From Gammaproteobacteria bacterium (GTDB lineage: Bacteria; Pseudomonadota; Gammaproteobacteria; Competibacterales; Competibacteraceae), in contig JACKMZ010000001.1 of assembly GCA_024235135.1 (NCBI GenBank), positions 1-64,000 on the forward strand: a DNA stretch of 64,000 bases, written 5' to 3'. Of this stretch, positions 23,740 through 33,310 are shown one piece after another. Under the pieces are notes generated by a model that was given only the letters and a program-made list of their open reading frames with translations, searched no databases and was not told where the DNA came from. Made by a program: the position numbers and the translations under genes. Positions within the stretch are counted from its first letter, which is position 1, and each line of letters opens with the position of its first letter.

Positions 23740-24900
23740 TTACAGACCGGCGGCGTCGCGTAGCGCCTCGGCCTTATCGGTGCGTTCCCAGGTAAAGGCT
23801 TCCTCCTCGCGGCCAAAATGGCCGTAGGCGGCGGTATCCTTGTAAATGGGGCGGATCAGGTCGAGCATTTTGACCAAGCCGTAGGGCCGCAGGTCGAAGT
23901 GGCCACGGACGATGTCGACCAGACGTTGCTCTTCGATCTTGCCGGTACCAAAGGTGTTGATGCTGATGGAGGTCGGTTCCGCCACGCCGATCGCATAGGA
24001 GACCTGGATTTCGCAACGATCGGCCAGGCCCGCCGCGACAATATTCTTGGCGACGTAACGCCCGGCGTAAGCGGCGGAACGGTCCACTTTCGACGGGTCC
24101 TTGCCGGAAAATGCGCCACCGCCGTGATGAGCCATGCCACCGTAGGTATCCACGATGATCTTGCGCCCCGTCAGACCGCAATCGCCGACCGGGCCGCCGA
24201 TGATGAAGCTGCCCGTGGGGTTGATGTGAATTTGCGTGTGCTTGTCTATCCATTCCACGGGAATCACCGGCTGGATGATGTTTTCCATCACCGCCTCACG
24301 CAACCGATCGTAGCTGATGTCCGGATCGTGCTGGGTGGAGAGCACCACCGCCTCGACACCAATGATCTTGTCGTCATCGTAACGGAAGCTGATCTGACTC
24401 TTGGCGTCCGGGCGCAGCCAGGGTAAGACATGGGTCTTGCGCATTTCGGCCTGGCGGCGCACCAAACGATGCGCGAAGGTGATCGGGGCCGGCATCAGCA
24501 CGTCCGTTTCGTTGGTCGCGTAACCGAACATCAGACCTTGATCGCCCGCGCCTTGCTCTTCAGGACTTTTTCGATCGACACCCTGGGCGATGTCGGCGGA
24601 TTGCTTGCCTATGCACGACAACACCGCGCAGGTCGCGCCGTCGAAACCCACTTCCGAACTACGGTAGCCGATATCGATGATGGTTTTGCGTACGATGTCG
24701 TCGAAATCAACCCACGCGGAGGTGGTGATCTCGCCGGCCAACACCACCACGCCGGTTTTGATCAGCGTTTCGCACGCTACGCGGGCATGGGTATCTTCGG
24801 CCAGAATGGCATCCAACACGGCATCCGATATCTGATCGGCAATCTTGTCGGGATGGCCTTCGGAAACGGATTCCGAGGTGAAGACATAGCTACGGCTCAT
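23740..24900 (-). CDS. metK: S-adenosylmethionine synthetase
   Basis: 386-residue enzyme making SAM from methionine and ATP. The start MSRSYVFTSESVSEGHPDKIADQIS, the hexapeptide GAGDQG and the P-loop-like GGGAFSGKDPSKVDRS are all present. The frame is open 17 codons upstream, but the family N-terminus sets ATG 24900. It precedes ahcY and metF on the same strand, so SAM formation, SAH removal and methyl-folate supply are encoded in a row. Divergent from purH. Confidence 0.98.
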   Translation of the reverse strand: MSRSYVFTSESVSEGHPDKIADQISDAVLDAILAEDTHARVACETLIKTGVVVLAGEITTSAWVDFDDIVRKTIIDIGYRSSEVGFDGATCAVLSCIGKQSADIAQGVDRKSPEEQGAGDQGLMFGYATNETDVLMPAPITFAHRLVRRQAEMRKTHVLPWLRPDAKSQISFRYDDDKIIGVEAVVLSTQHDPDISYDRLREAVMENIIQPVIPVEWIDKHTQIHINPTGSFIIGGPVGDCGLTGRKIIVDTYGGMAHHGGGAFSGKDPSKVDRSAAYAGRYVAKNIVAAGLADRCEIQVSYAIGVAEPTSISINTFGTGKIEEQRLVDIVRGHFDLRPYGLVKMLDLIRPIYKDTAAYGHFGREEEAFTWERTDKAEALRDAAGL

Positions 24901-25064
24901 CAATGCATCCTTTGTTTGTTTACAGGGCCTTAGGCAGAGAAATGGCGGCAAGTTTACCTGGAAACTCGGTATTTTTCACGTTGCGCTAGGGAAATGTTTT
25001 AGTCCCCCCGTAGCGCCGCCCGTTATAATACCAAGCTTTTCCAACTTCAGCCGAAACGGTGCTC
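24901..25064. promoter_or_regulatory. Divergent metK/purH control region
   Basis: 164 bases. A perfect -10 box TATAAT for purH is at 25024-25029, about 36 bases before its start codon, but the -35 region is GC-rich and unclear. On the minus strand the same stretch reads TATTATAA. No SAM riboswitch is visible before metK. Confidence 0.4.
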
Positions 25065-26645
25065 ATGACTGCTAAATCGCCTGTCACCCTACGCCGCGCT
25101 TTGATCAGTGTCTCCGACAAGAGTGGCATCACGGACTTTGTCCGGGGCCTTTCCGAGGGGGGTATAGAAATTCTTTCCACGGGAGGAACCGCCCGCCTGC
25201 TGGCGGAGGCGGGTGTGCCTGTAGTCGAAGTCGCGGATTACACGGGTTTCCCCGAACTGATGGATGGGCGCTTGAAGACCCTGCATCCGAAAATCCACGG
25301 CGGGTTGCTGGGCCGTCGCGGTCAGGACGATAGCGTCATGCTGGAACACGGCATCCCGCATATCGATCTACTGGTGGTGAATCTCTATCCCTTCGAGCAA
25401 ACAATCGCCCAAGCCGACTGCGATCTCCCCACGGCCATAGAAAACATCGATATCGGCGGTCCGGCCATGCTGCGCGCCGCCGCCAAGAATCACGCCGCTG
25501 TCACCGTGGTCACGGACAGCGCCGATTATCCGCGACTGCTGTCCGAACTGCGCGCGAACAACTACGCGATCAGCGCCGCGACCCGTTTCGAACTGGCCGT
25601 CAAAGCCTTCGAGCACACCGCCCGTTACGATGGCGCTATCGCCAATTATCTGGGCTCACTGCAAGCCGATGGCGACAGAACGGTCTTTCCCTACACTTAT
25701 AACTGCCAGTACCGCAAGAATCTGGAGATGCGCTACGGCGAGAATCCCCACCAGCAGGCCGCGTTTTACGTGGAAGCACCCGTTCCCGAAGCCTGTGTCG
25801 CCAGCGCGCGGCAGCTTCAGGGCAAGGCGCTGTCCTACAACAATGTGGCGGATACCGATGCCGCTTTGGAATGCGTGAAGGCTTTCGAACAACCGGCCTG
25901 CGTCATTGTCAAGCATGCCAATCCTTGTGGCGTGGCCGTGGGCGACACCTTGGCGGAAGCCTACGAGCGGGCGTTTCGGACCGATCCCACCTCGGCCTTC
26001 GGCGGCATCATCGCCGTCAACCGCTTATTGGACGCCGCGACTGCCCAAGCCATCGTCGATCGTCAATTCGTCGAGGTCATTATTGCGCCCGAAGTCGCGG
26101 AGGACGCGGGCGCGGTGCTGGCCAGCAAAAAGAACGTGCGTGTTTTGGCATCCGGTTACTGGCGTGAGTCAGCCCCATCGGGTTGGGATTACAAGCGGGT
26201 GACCGGCGGCCTGTTGGTGCAACAACGCGATGATGGCGTCGTCACCGAAAACAGCCTCAAGGTGGTGACCCGACGTGCGCCCAGTGCGCAGGAGCTGCGG
26301 GATTTGCTGTTCGCCTGGAAAGTCGTCAAATTCGTTAAATCCAATGCCATCGTGTACTGCCGGGATGGTATGACGCTAGGTGTCGGGGCGGGACAAATGA
26401 GCCGCGTGTATTCCGCGCGGATCGCGGCTATAAAAGCGGCCGACGAGGGTTTGGACATTCACGGGTCGGTCATGGCCAGCGATGCGTTTTTCCCGTTTCG
26501 GGACGGTATCGACGCCGCCGCGGCAGCAGGCGTTAGCGCCGTCATCCAACCGGGCGGTTCGCTGCGCGACGCGGAAGTCATCGCCGCGGCCGACGAACAC
26601 GGGATGGCCATGGTGTTTACCGGAATCCGGCATTTCCGCCATTAG
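25065..26645 (+). CDS. purH: Bifunctional AICAR formyltransferase / IMP cyclohydrolase
   Basis: 526 residues catalysing the last two steps of IMP synthesis. The N-terminal MGS-like IMPCH domain has RALISVSDKSGITDFVRGL and STGGTARLL; the AICARFT domain has QQAAFY, HANPCGVAVGD, SAFGGIIAVN and the end AMVFTGIRHFRH. ATG 25065 is preferred to an in-frame GTG two codons upstream. 35 bases separate it from purD, so purH-purD form one unit as in many Proteobacteria. Confidence 0.98.
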   Translation: MTAKSPVTLRRALISVSDKSGITDFVRGLSEGGIEILSTGGTARLLAEAGVPVVEVADYTGFPELMDGRLKTLHPKIHGGLLGRRGQDDSVMLEHGIPHIDLLVVNLYPFEQTIAQADCDLPTAIENIDIGGPAMLRAAAKNHAAVTVVTDSADYPRLLSELRANNYAISAATRFELAVKAFEHTARYDGAIANYLGSLQADGDRTVFPYTYNCQYRKNLEMRYGENPHQQAAFYVEAPVPEACVASARQLQGKALSYNNVADTDAALECVKAFEQPACVIVKHANPCGVAVGDTLAEAYERAFRTDPTSAFGGIIAVNRLLDAATAQAIVDRQFVEVIIAPEVAEDAGAVLASKKNVRVLASGYWRESAPSGWDYKRVTGGLLVQQRDDGVVTENSLKVVTRRAPSAQELRDLLFAWKVVKFVKSNAIVYCRDGMTLGVGAGQMSRVYSARIAAIKAADEGLDIHGSVMASDAFFPFRDGIDAAAAAGVSAVIQPGGSLRDAEVIAAADEHGMAMVFTGIRHFRH

Positions 26646-26680
26646 GCGAACAATCGATATTCCCCAATGGATAGCGTGTG

Positions 26681-27973
26681 ATGAAAGTACTCATTATTGG
26701 GAGTGGTGGACGCGAACATGCCCTGGCTTGGAAGATCGCCCAAGCTCCTCGTGTCGAAATCGTTTATGTCGCGCCCGGCAATGCCGGCACGGCTATGGAA
26801 CCCAAGGTCAGCAATCTCGACATCACGGTTGATGACATCGAGGGACTGGTGCGCGCGGCGCGTGATCAGGGCGTGGATCTGACCATCGTCGGTCCCGAAG
26901 CGCCATTGGTTCTGGGCGTCGTCGATGCATTTCAGTCCGCCGGTCTGCGGTGTTTCGGGCCCAGTCGCGAGGCGGCGCAACTGGAAGGTTCCAAGGCATT
27001 CACCAAGGATTTCCTGGCGCGCCACCGCATCCCGTCCGCGGCCTACCAGACCTTTACCGAAATCGAACCCGCACTGGCTTATATCCGGCAATGTGGCGCA
27101 CCGCTGGTGGTGAAAGCCGATGGTCTGGCCGCCGGTAAAGGCGTCATTCTGGCCTACAGCGAAAGCGAGGCCTGCGATGCGGTGCGCGGCATGCTGGGCG
27201 ACGATGCGTTCGGCATTGCGGGCCGGCGTGTCGTCATCGAGGAATTCCTGCAGGGTGAGGAGGCCAGCTTCATCGTGATGGTGGACGGTGTCCATGTGTT
27301 GCCCATGGCTTCTTCGCAGGATCACAAGGCCCGGGACGACGGCGACCGAGGGCCGAACACCGGCGGTATGGGCGCGTATTCGCCGGCCCCTGTGGTGACG
27401 CAGGAACTGCACCGGCGCATCATGGCGGAGGTGATCGATCCCACGGTGCGGGGCATGGCTGCAGAAGGACGGCCCTATGTGGGATTTTTGTACGCGGGTT
27501 TGATGATAGACGACAGGGGCGTGCCGAAAGTGCTGGAATTCAACTGCCGGTTCGGCGATCCGGAAACGCAGCCGATCATGCTGCGCCTGCGCTCCGATTT
27601 GAGCGAACTGTGCGAAGCCGCGCTGGACGGCCGCCTGGACCAGGTCGAAGCACACTGGGATGAGCGTGCGGCGTTGGGCGTGGTGCTGGCTGCCGGGGGT
27701 TATCCCGACGCCTATCGCCGGGGTGAAGTGATTATGGGCTTGCAGGACGATAGCGGCGTGGACAGCAAGCTGTTTCACGCCGGGACGCAACGCCAAGACG
27801 GGCAGATCGTGACCGCGGGGGGGCGAGTGCTGTGCGCCACCGCCTTGGGCGCAACGGTTTCCGAAGCCCAGCGCAAGGCTTATGAACTCGCTGGACGGGT
27901 GCGTTGGCCAGGGATTTACTACCGCGCGGACATCGGCTACCGCGCGATCAAGCGGGAGCGAAAAAAGGCTTAG
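26681..27973 (+). CDS. purD: Phosphoribosylamine-glycine ligase (GAR synthetase)
   Basis: 430-residue ATP-grasp enzyme adding glycine to phosphoribosylamine. MKVLIIGSGGREHALAWKI opens the N-domain; the ATP-grasp region has VKADGLAAGKGV, IEEFLQGEEASFI and DRGPNTGGMGAYSP; LEFNCRFGDPETQ holds metal ligands. ATG 26681 fits the family; a GTG immediately before it is also in frame. Second gene after purH. Convergent with rho across a 36-base gap without an obvious terminator hairpin. Confidence 0.98.
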   Translation: MKVLIIGSGGREHALAWKIAQAPRVEIVYVAPGNAGTAMEPKVSNLDITVDDIEGLVRAARDQGVDLTIVGPEAPLVLGVVDAFQSAGLRCFGPSREAAQLEGSKAFTKDFLARHRIPSAAYQTFTEIEPALAYIRQCGAPLVVKADGLAAGKGVILAYSESEACDAVRGMLGDDAFGIAGRRVVIEEFLQGEEASFIVMVDGVHVLPMASSQDHKARDDGDRGPNTGGMGAYSPAPVVTQELHRRIMAEVIDPTVRGMAAEGRPYVGFLYAGLMIDDRGVPKVLEFNCRFGDPETQPIMLRLRSDLSELCEAALDGRLDQVEAHWDERAALGVVLAAGGYPDAYRRGEVIMGLQDDSGVDSKLFHAGTQRQDGQIVTAGGRVLCATALGATVSEAQRKAYELAGRVRWPGIYYRADIGYRAIKRERKKA

Positions 27974-28009
27974 ACGCGGGCGGTTAGGCGAAAATCGGGA
28001 GGACAGCGA

Positions 28010-29266
28010 TCAGCGTTTCATCGATTCGAAAAATTCTTTGTTGGTGCGCGTATTCTTGAGCCGCTCCAGCAAGAATTCCATGGCCTGCAGTTCGTCCATG
28101 GGGTGCAATAGCTTTCTTAGTATCCATATCTTCTGCAAATCCTCTGGATCGGTCAGCAACTCTTCGCGGCGGGTGCCGGAACGATTGATGTCGATCGACG
28201 GGTAGACCCGTTTTTCGGCGATCTTGCGATCGAGGTGGATTTCCAGATTGCCGGTGCCCTTGAATTCCTCATAGATCACGTCATCCATGCGTGAACCCGT
28301 ATCGACCAGGGCCGTGGCGATAATCGTCAGGCTGCCGCCCTCCTCGATATTACGGGCCGCGCCGAAGAAACGCTTGGGTCGGTGCAAGGCGTTGGCGTCC
28401 ACACCGCCGGTTAGTACCTTGCCCGAGGACGGCACGACCGTGTTGTAGGCCCGCGCCAGACGGGTGATCGAATCGAGCAGAATCACTACGTCGCGCTTGT
28501 GCTCGACCAGTCGTTTGGCTTTGTCGATGACCATTTCCGCGACTTGCACATGGCGGGTGGCGGGTTCATCGAAAGTGCTGGAGACCACTTCGCCGAGCAC
28601 CGAACGCTGCATTTCGGTGACTTCCTCGGGACGTTCGTCGATCAGCAGTACGATCAGGGTACATTCGGGATGGTTGGTGCCGATGCTTTGCGCGATGTTT
28701 TGCAGCATCATGGTCTTGCCCGCTTTCGGGGGAGAGACGATGAGGCCACGCTGGCCCTTGCCGATCGGGGCCACCAGATCGATGACGCGCGCGGTGATGT
28801 CTTCGGTGCTGCCGTTGCCGCGTTCCAGTTTCAGCCGGTGCGTGGCGTGCAGCGGGGTGAGATTTTCGAACAGCACCTTGTTTTTGGCGTTTTCCGGCGG
28901 TTCGAAGTTGATGTCGTTGACCTTGAGCAACGCAAAATATCGTTCCCCTTCCTTGGGAGGCCGGATCTTGCCGCTGACGGTATCGCCAGTACGCAGATTG
29001 AAACGTCTAATCTGGCTCGGCGAGACATAAATGTCGTCCGGTCCCGCCAGATAGGAACTGTCCGCTGAACGCAGAAAGCCGAAACCATCCTGTAGGATCT
29101 CCAGTACACCGTCGCCACTGATATCCTCGCCGTTCTTGGCGGTGGCCTTGAGAATGGCGAAAATCACATCCTGTTTGCGAGAGCGCGCCATGCCTTCGAG
29201 CTTCAAATCCTGGGCAATGGATATGAGTTCAGCGGCGGATTTCTTCTTTAACTCGGTCAAGTTCAT
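28010..29266 (-). CDS. rho: Transcription termination factor Rho
   Basis: 418-residue RNA-dependent hexameric ATPase. MNLTELKKKSAAELISIAQDL starts the N-terminal helical domain; the cold-shock-like RNA-binding part has DGFGFLRSADSSYLAGPDDIYVSPSQIRRF; Walker A SPPKAGKT is at about 178-185 and the Q-loop/R-loop region follows. Usual length for a short Gammaproteobacterial Rho without insertions. ATG 29266 is set by homology. It lies downstream of trxA in the same orientation with a 192-base leader, the E. coli trxA-rho arrangement, where rho is self-regulated through its leader. Confidence 0.98.
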   Translation of the reverse strand: MNLTELKKKSAAELISIAQDLKLEGMARSRKQDVIFAILKATAKNGEDISGDGVLEILQDGFGFLRSADSSYLAGPDDIYVSPSQIRRFNLRTGDTVSGKIRPPKEGERYFALLKVNDINFEPPENAKNKVLFENLTPLHATHRLKLERGNGSTEDITARVIDLVAPIGKGQRGLIVSPPKAGKTMMLQNIAQSIGTNHPECTLIVLLIDERPEEVTEMQRSVLGEVVSSTFDEPATRHVQVAEMVIDKAKRLVEHKRDVVILLDSITRLARAYNTVVPSSGKVLTGGVDANALHRPKRFFGAARNIEEGGSLTIIATALVDTGSRMDDVIYEEFKGTGNLEIHLDRKIAEKRVYPSIDINRSGTRREELLTDPEDLQKIWILRKLLHPMDELQAMEFLLERLKNTRTNKEFFESMKR

Positions 29267-29458
29267 GAAAGTAGAAGTCACAGAGTGAGGCGTAAACATA
29301 AACAGCACGCCCCGTTGGGCTCGGGGTCGTTGCGCGGATGGTATGGAGGAGTCAGCCGACGTGCGGAGAGATTGATCTTGACAGTCTAAGCCGGCATGGT
29401 TAACGCTAGCATGCCGATTACACGGCGTCTACCCCCTGCGGACGCCGTTTGTCGATTC

Positions 29459-29785
29459 CTACAGATTGCCGTCGATGAATGCAGCCAGCTGGGATTTGGA
29501 CAGCGCGCCCACCTTGGTGGCCTCGACGTTGCCGTTACGGAACAACATCAGCGTGGGGATACCGCGAATACCGTACTTAGGCGGGGTCGCGGGGTTGTCG
29601 TCAATGTTCAATTTGGCGACTTTTATCTTGCCGACATATTCATCGGCGACCTCATTCAATATGGGCGCAATCATCTTGCAGGGACCACACCACTCGGCCC
29701 AATAATCGACCAATACGGGTTGCTCGGAATTGAGCACTTCGGCTTCGAAGGTGTCGTCGGTCACATGAACAATCTGGTCACTCAC
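29459..29785 (-). CDS. trxA: Thioredoxin 1
   Basis: 108-residue cytoplasmic disulfide reductase. The active site WCGPCK is at residues 32-37 (VDYWAEWCGPCKMIAPIL), with the cis-Pro region IRGIPTLMLF. The start is GTG at 29785 (sequence MSDQIVHVTDDTF), with GGAG about 9 bases before it; an ATG-initiated frame beginning at 29926 would add 47 non-conserved residues. It is upstream of rho and divergent from rhlB. Confidence 0.97.
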   Translation of the reverse strand: MSDQIVHVTDDTFEAEVLNSEQPVLVDYWAEWCGPCKMIAPILNEVADEYVGKIKVAKLNIDDNPATPPKYGIRGIPTLMLFRNGNVEATKVGALSKSQLAAFIDGNL

Positions 29786-30062
29786 GGTATTCGTCTCCAA
29801 ATGAACTGGATGCTTGGGGAAACGCCGAGACAGCACCCGGCGTGGTGGAACAGGGAAGTAATGGCGCTTTGCGATTCGGTGCTTGGCGACAGATCGGGTG
29901 ACCGCCGGTTCGGCCCCCATTGCCATCGGAAGGAGTTTTTTGCCCCAGGTTTCCCCGTTAGCATGAAATATCGATTAACATTTCAGCCCAAACACCGTTT
30001 GATTTCAAGTCCTACTATTCGGCATTCGGGACATTTTTTATTCCGTTAATATGGAAGCATTT

Positions 30063-31331
30063 ATGGAAAAAAGTCATCTCACATCCATTCGCTTCGATTC
30101 GCTGGGTCTGAACGAGGCCCTGCTGGAAAGCCTGGAGGACGCTGGCTTTGGTTGTTGCACGCCCATCCAGGCCGAGACGCTGCCCCTGACATTGAAAGGC
30201 ATCGATGTGGCCGGGCAGGCCCAGACCGGCACCGGCAAATCAGCGGCTTTTCTGCTCGCCACGCTGCATCATCTGATGGAAACCCCGGTCGAGGAAGGCA
30301 AAATCGGGCCTTGGGCCATCATCTTGGCGCCGACCCGTGAACTGGCCATACAGATCCATAAGGATGCTCAACTGCTTGGTCGCTACACGGGGCTGAAATT
30401 CTCGGTCGTTTACGGCGGAACGGGCTATGAATCCCAGCGCCGGCAACTGGAAGAAGGCGTCGATGTTCTGATCGGCACGCCTGGCCGCCTCATCGATTAC
30501 TATAAACAGCGGGTGTTCTCCCTCAAAAGTGTCGAGGTCGTCGTGCTGGACGAGGCGGATAGAATGTTCGATCTGGGTTTCATTGCCGACATGCGTTATC
30601 TGCTGCGGCGCATGCCGCCCCCCGCCAGTCGTCTTAACATGCTGTTCTCCGCTACGTTGACGCCGCGCGTGATGGAACTGGCCTATGAACACATGAATGA
30701 CCCGCGGGTCGTGAAAATCGAAGCCGATCAGATCACCGCCGATAAGGTGAGGCAGGTTCTTTATCATGTCGCTTCGCAGGACAAGATTTCCCTGCTGCTA
30801 GGCTTGTTGCACCGCCATTCGCCGACGCGCACGATTATTTTCGTGAACACCAAGCGGGCGGCCGATCGGGTCACGGCTTACCTGATGGGCAATGATCTGG
30901 AAGCCGGGGTGTTGTCCGGCGACATTCCGCAAACCAAGCGCCAGAATTTACTGGAACGCTTTCAGCGCGGCGAGTTGCCGGTGCTGGTGGCCACTGACGT
31001 GGCGGCGCGCGGGCTGCATATTCCTGATGTCAGCCATGTCATCAATTTCGATCTTCCGCAGGATGCCGAGGATTATGTGCACCGCATCGGACGCACGGCG
31101 AGGATCGGCGCCAGTGGCGATGCGATCAGTCTGGCCTGCGAAGAATACGTGTATTCCCTGCCGGAGATCGAGGACTACATCGGGCAAAGCATTCCGATAG
31201 AGCCGATCGCGGATGAGTTGCTGGTCCATCCTAAACCGCCCCGCCGTATCGAGCGACGCAGTCCGGCGGCCCGAGGCGGCGGTGGCCAAAAACGTCCGCG
31301 CAGCACGCTGCGCCGGCGCACGGGCGGTTGA
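30063..31331 (+). CDS. rhlB: DEAD-box RNA helicase RhlB
   Basis: 422 residues. Q-motif region CCTPIQAETLPL, Walker A AQTGTGKS (53-60), PTRELA, VVLDEADRMFD (DEAD), SAT, and VATDVAARGLHIPDVSHVINFDLP with HRIGRTAR are all intact. The tail is basic (RRIERRSPAARGGGGQKRPRSTLRRRTGG). RhlB acts with RNase E in the degradosome of Gammaproteobacteria. ATG 30063 (MEKSHLTSIRFDSLGL) aligns with the RhlB N-terminus and has GGAAG upstream; an ATG at 30051 is four codons earlier. The rho/trxA/rhlB neighbourhood is as in E. coli. Confidence 0.95.
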   Translation: MEKSHLTSIRFDSLGLNEALLESLEDAGFGCCTPIQAETLPLTLKGIDVAGQAQTGTGKSAAFLLATLHHLMETPVEEGKIGPWAIILAPTRELAIQIHKDAQLLGRYTGLKFSVVYGGTGYESQRRQLEEGVDVLIGTPGRLIDYYKQRVFSLKSVEVVVLDEADRMFDLGFIADMRYLLRRMPPPASRLNMLFSATLTPRVMELAYEHMNDPRVVKIEADQITADKVRQVLYHVASQDKISLLLGLLHRHSPTRTIIFVNTKRAADRVTAYLMGNDLEAGVLSGDIPQTKRQNLLERFQRGELPVLVATDVAARGLHIPDVSHVINFDLPQDAEDYVHRIGRTARIGASGDAISLACEEYVYSLPEIEDYIGQSIPIEPIADELLVHPKPPRRIERRSPAARGGGGQKRPRSTLRRRTGG

Positions 31332-31352
31332 TGCATTTCCCCACCGACGGCC

Positions 31353-32873
31353 ATGACGACCGCTGAACCGCGAGCCGGCGTGGCCAGTGGCCATCCCTGC
31401 GTCACCGACGCCGCCCGCGCCATTTTGCAAGCCGGTGGGAACGCCTTCGATGCCGCGGTGGCAGGCGGGTTCGCGGCGGCCGTGGCGGAACCGACGCTCA
31501 CCAGTCTGGGCGGTGGAGGGTTCATGCTGGCCCGCACGGCGAGCGGGACCACGATCCTGTTCGATTTTTTTGTCGATACGCCGGGCCGGGGTCTAGCGAA
31601 GGGAGAATTGGAGCCGCATTTCGTCCCAGTCACCGTGCGTTTTCCCAGCAGCGAGCAAATGTTCAACGTCGGATTGGGTTCCGCCGCGGTACCGGGTAAT
31701 CTTCGCGGATTTCTGCATGTGCATCGGCGGTTGGGGAGTCTGCCATTGCGTGATGTGTTGGCTCCCGCCCTGCGGCTGGCGCGGGAAGGACTGACCGTGA
31801 ACGCCCATCAGGGTTATTTCCTGGATCTGCTGCGCCCGATCATGACGCTGACCCCCGCCGGCCGCGCTTTGTTCGAGCCAGGTGGGCGCTATCTCGTTCC
31901 GGGAGATCGTTGCGCCAATCCCGCTCTGGTCGCCTTTCTGGAGACTTTGCCCAGGGATGGCGAACGCGAGTTCTACGAAGGGGCTATCGCGCAAGGTATT
32001 GCCGAGGACATGCGGCAGGGCCAAGGTCTGATCACGCTCGACGACATGACTGCTTATCGGGTCATCGAGCGCCAACCGCTGGATGTCACGTATCGGAATC
32101 ATCGTCTGATGACCAATCCTCCACCGTCGTTTGGCGGGGCCTTGATCGGGCTTTCCCTGCAACTGCTGGAGGCGCAGGAGTTCAGCGCCACGGCGCCGGG
32201 ATCGGCCGCGCATTTGGCGGCCTTGGTCGCGGTAATGCAGGAAGTGGATCAACTGCGCCGCCAGGACTATCTGGCGTCTCCGGAACTCAGCGCCCACGAA
32301 CTGGCCGAGGGTCGCTCGCGGGTACGGCGACGCGCCTCGGGTGGCACCACGCATCTGAGCGTTTGTGATCGTTGGGGAAATGTCGCCAGCATGACGACCT
32401 CGAACGGCGAAGGTTCGGGTTATATCGCATCGGACACCGGCATCATGCTCAACAACATGATGGGCGAGGACGATCTCCACCCCGACGGATTTCACGCGGC
32501 TCCGCCCGGTGTGCGGGTGGCTTCCATGATGGCGCCCTCTCTGCTGTTGCGAGACGGTCGGGTGCGATTGGTGATCGGCAGTGGAGGCAGCAAACGGATT
32601 CGCACCGCCATGATGCAGGTACTCAGCCATACGGTGGATTTTGGAATGTCCTTACGGGACGCTGTCCGAACACCGCGTCTGCACTGGGATGGTGCGCATC
32701 TGCAGGCCGAGCCGGGATTTTCCGAAGGGGCTTTGCAGGCTATCGAACAGCATTGGCCGCTCAATCGCTGGGCCGTGCAGGATGTCTATTTCGGCGGCGT
32801 GAATGCCGTCTCTCCCTTGGGTAGGGCGGAAGCCGATCCCCGGCGGGGTGGATCGGCCTGCTTGGTCGATTGA
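31353..32873 (+). CDS. ggt: Gamma-glutamyltransferase (cytoplasmic-type)
   Basis: 506-residue Ntn-hydrolase that cleaves gamma-glutamyl bonds of glutathione and related compounds. It is made as a precursor that self-cleaves before the catalytic threonine, here Thr332 in SGGTTHLSVCD. LGGGGFMLAR, NVGLGSAAVPGNLRGF and the glycine pair GSGGSKRIRTAM are conserved. Unlike enteric GGT there is no signal peptide, and it is somewhat short, so it may act in the cytoplasm. It begins 21 bases after rhlB and could share its transcript. GshA is encoded elsewhere in this window. Confidence 0.93.
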   Translation: MTTAEPRAGVASGHPCVTDAARAILQAGGNAFDAAVAGGFAAAVAEPTLTSLGGGGFMLARTASGTTILFDFFVDTPGRGLAKGELEPHFVPVTVRFPSSEQMFNVGLGSAAVPGNLRGFLHVHRRLGSLPLRDVLAPALRLAREGLTVNAHQGYFLDLLRPIMTLTPAGRALFEPGGRYLVPGDRCANPALVAFLETLPRDGEREFYEGAIAQGIAEDMRQGQGLITLDDMTAYRVIERQPLDVTYRNHRLMTNPPPSFGGALIGLSLQLLEAQEFSATAPGSAAHLAALVAVMQEVDQLRRQDYLASPELSAHELAEGRSRVRRRASGGTTHLSVCDRWGNVASMTTSNGEGSGYIASDTGIMLNNMMGEDDLHPDGFHAAPPGVRVASMMAPSLLLRDGRVRLVIGSGGSKRIRTAMMQVLSHTVDFGMSLRDAVRTPRLHWDGAHLQAEPGFSEGALQAIEQHWPLNRWAVQDVYFGGVNAVSPLGRAEADPRRGGSACLVD

Positions 32874-33310
32874 CCCATCGTCCAGCCCCGGTGTCTTGAT
32901 TCTGTGGACGTATTCTCGCCGATCGTGGCCGCGATCGTAAGACGCTAAGGCATCAGTCGATCACCACGGCCACCCCCGTGCGCCGGGCAGCGTCCGTTCT
33001 CGAACGTAAAGTGATGACAGGTGGTCCACATTCTGTGGCATGTTCAATGCTTTCCAAAAGTCGCCTTTCCTCATTGGCGGGAATATACCGAGCTGAGTGG
33101 ATGATTCTGGAAGATCCATGGATTTCGACTCGCAATCCGGTGTTTCCCGTCCAAGGGGAATAAACGAACAACATTGAGCAGCCCTGGGTCCACTTTGACG
33201 TATCGGCTCCCCTGTATAGCACTCCGAAAATTCCAAACAGACGGGGCCGAAATTGGAAAATCCGAGCATCATTTCCTGTCCGCTCGGGGACCAGCGAGGT
33301 TGTATCGGCA
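32874..33310. other. Intergenic region ggt / degQ-type protease
   Basis: 437 bases, by eye less GC-rich than its neighbours from about 33050. On the minus strand 32953-33177 there is a 74-codon frame (starting MLFVYSPWTGNTGL) with a protein-like composition but a weak ribosome site (AGGG); I do not call it a gene. No clear promoter for the protease gene. Confidence 0.4.

Noticed and set aside
24901..25064. SAM riboswitch before metK
   Set aside because: No conserved SAM-I, SAM-II or SAM-IV blocks in the short leader.
29786..30062. Promoters for trxA and rhlB
   Set aside because: The divergent region is AT-rich, with several partial -35/-10 matches on both strands, none convincing enough to call.
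31593..32630. 345-codon minus-strand frame opposite ggt
   Set aside because: Shadow; low-complexity His/Arg/Gln composition.
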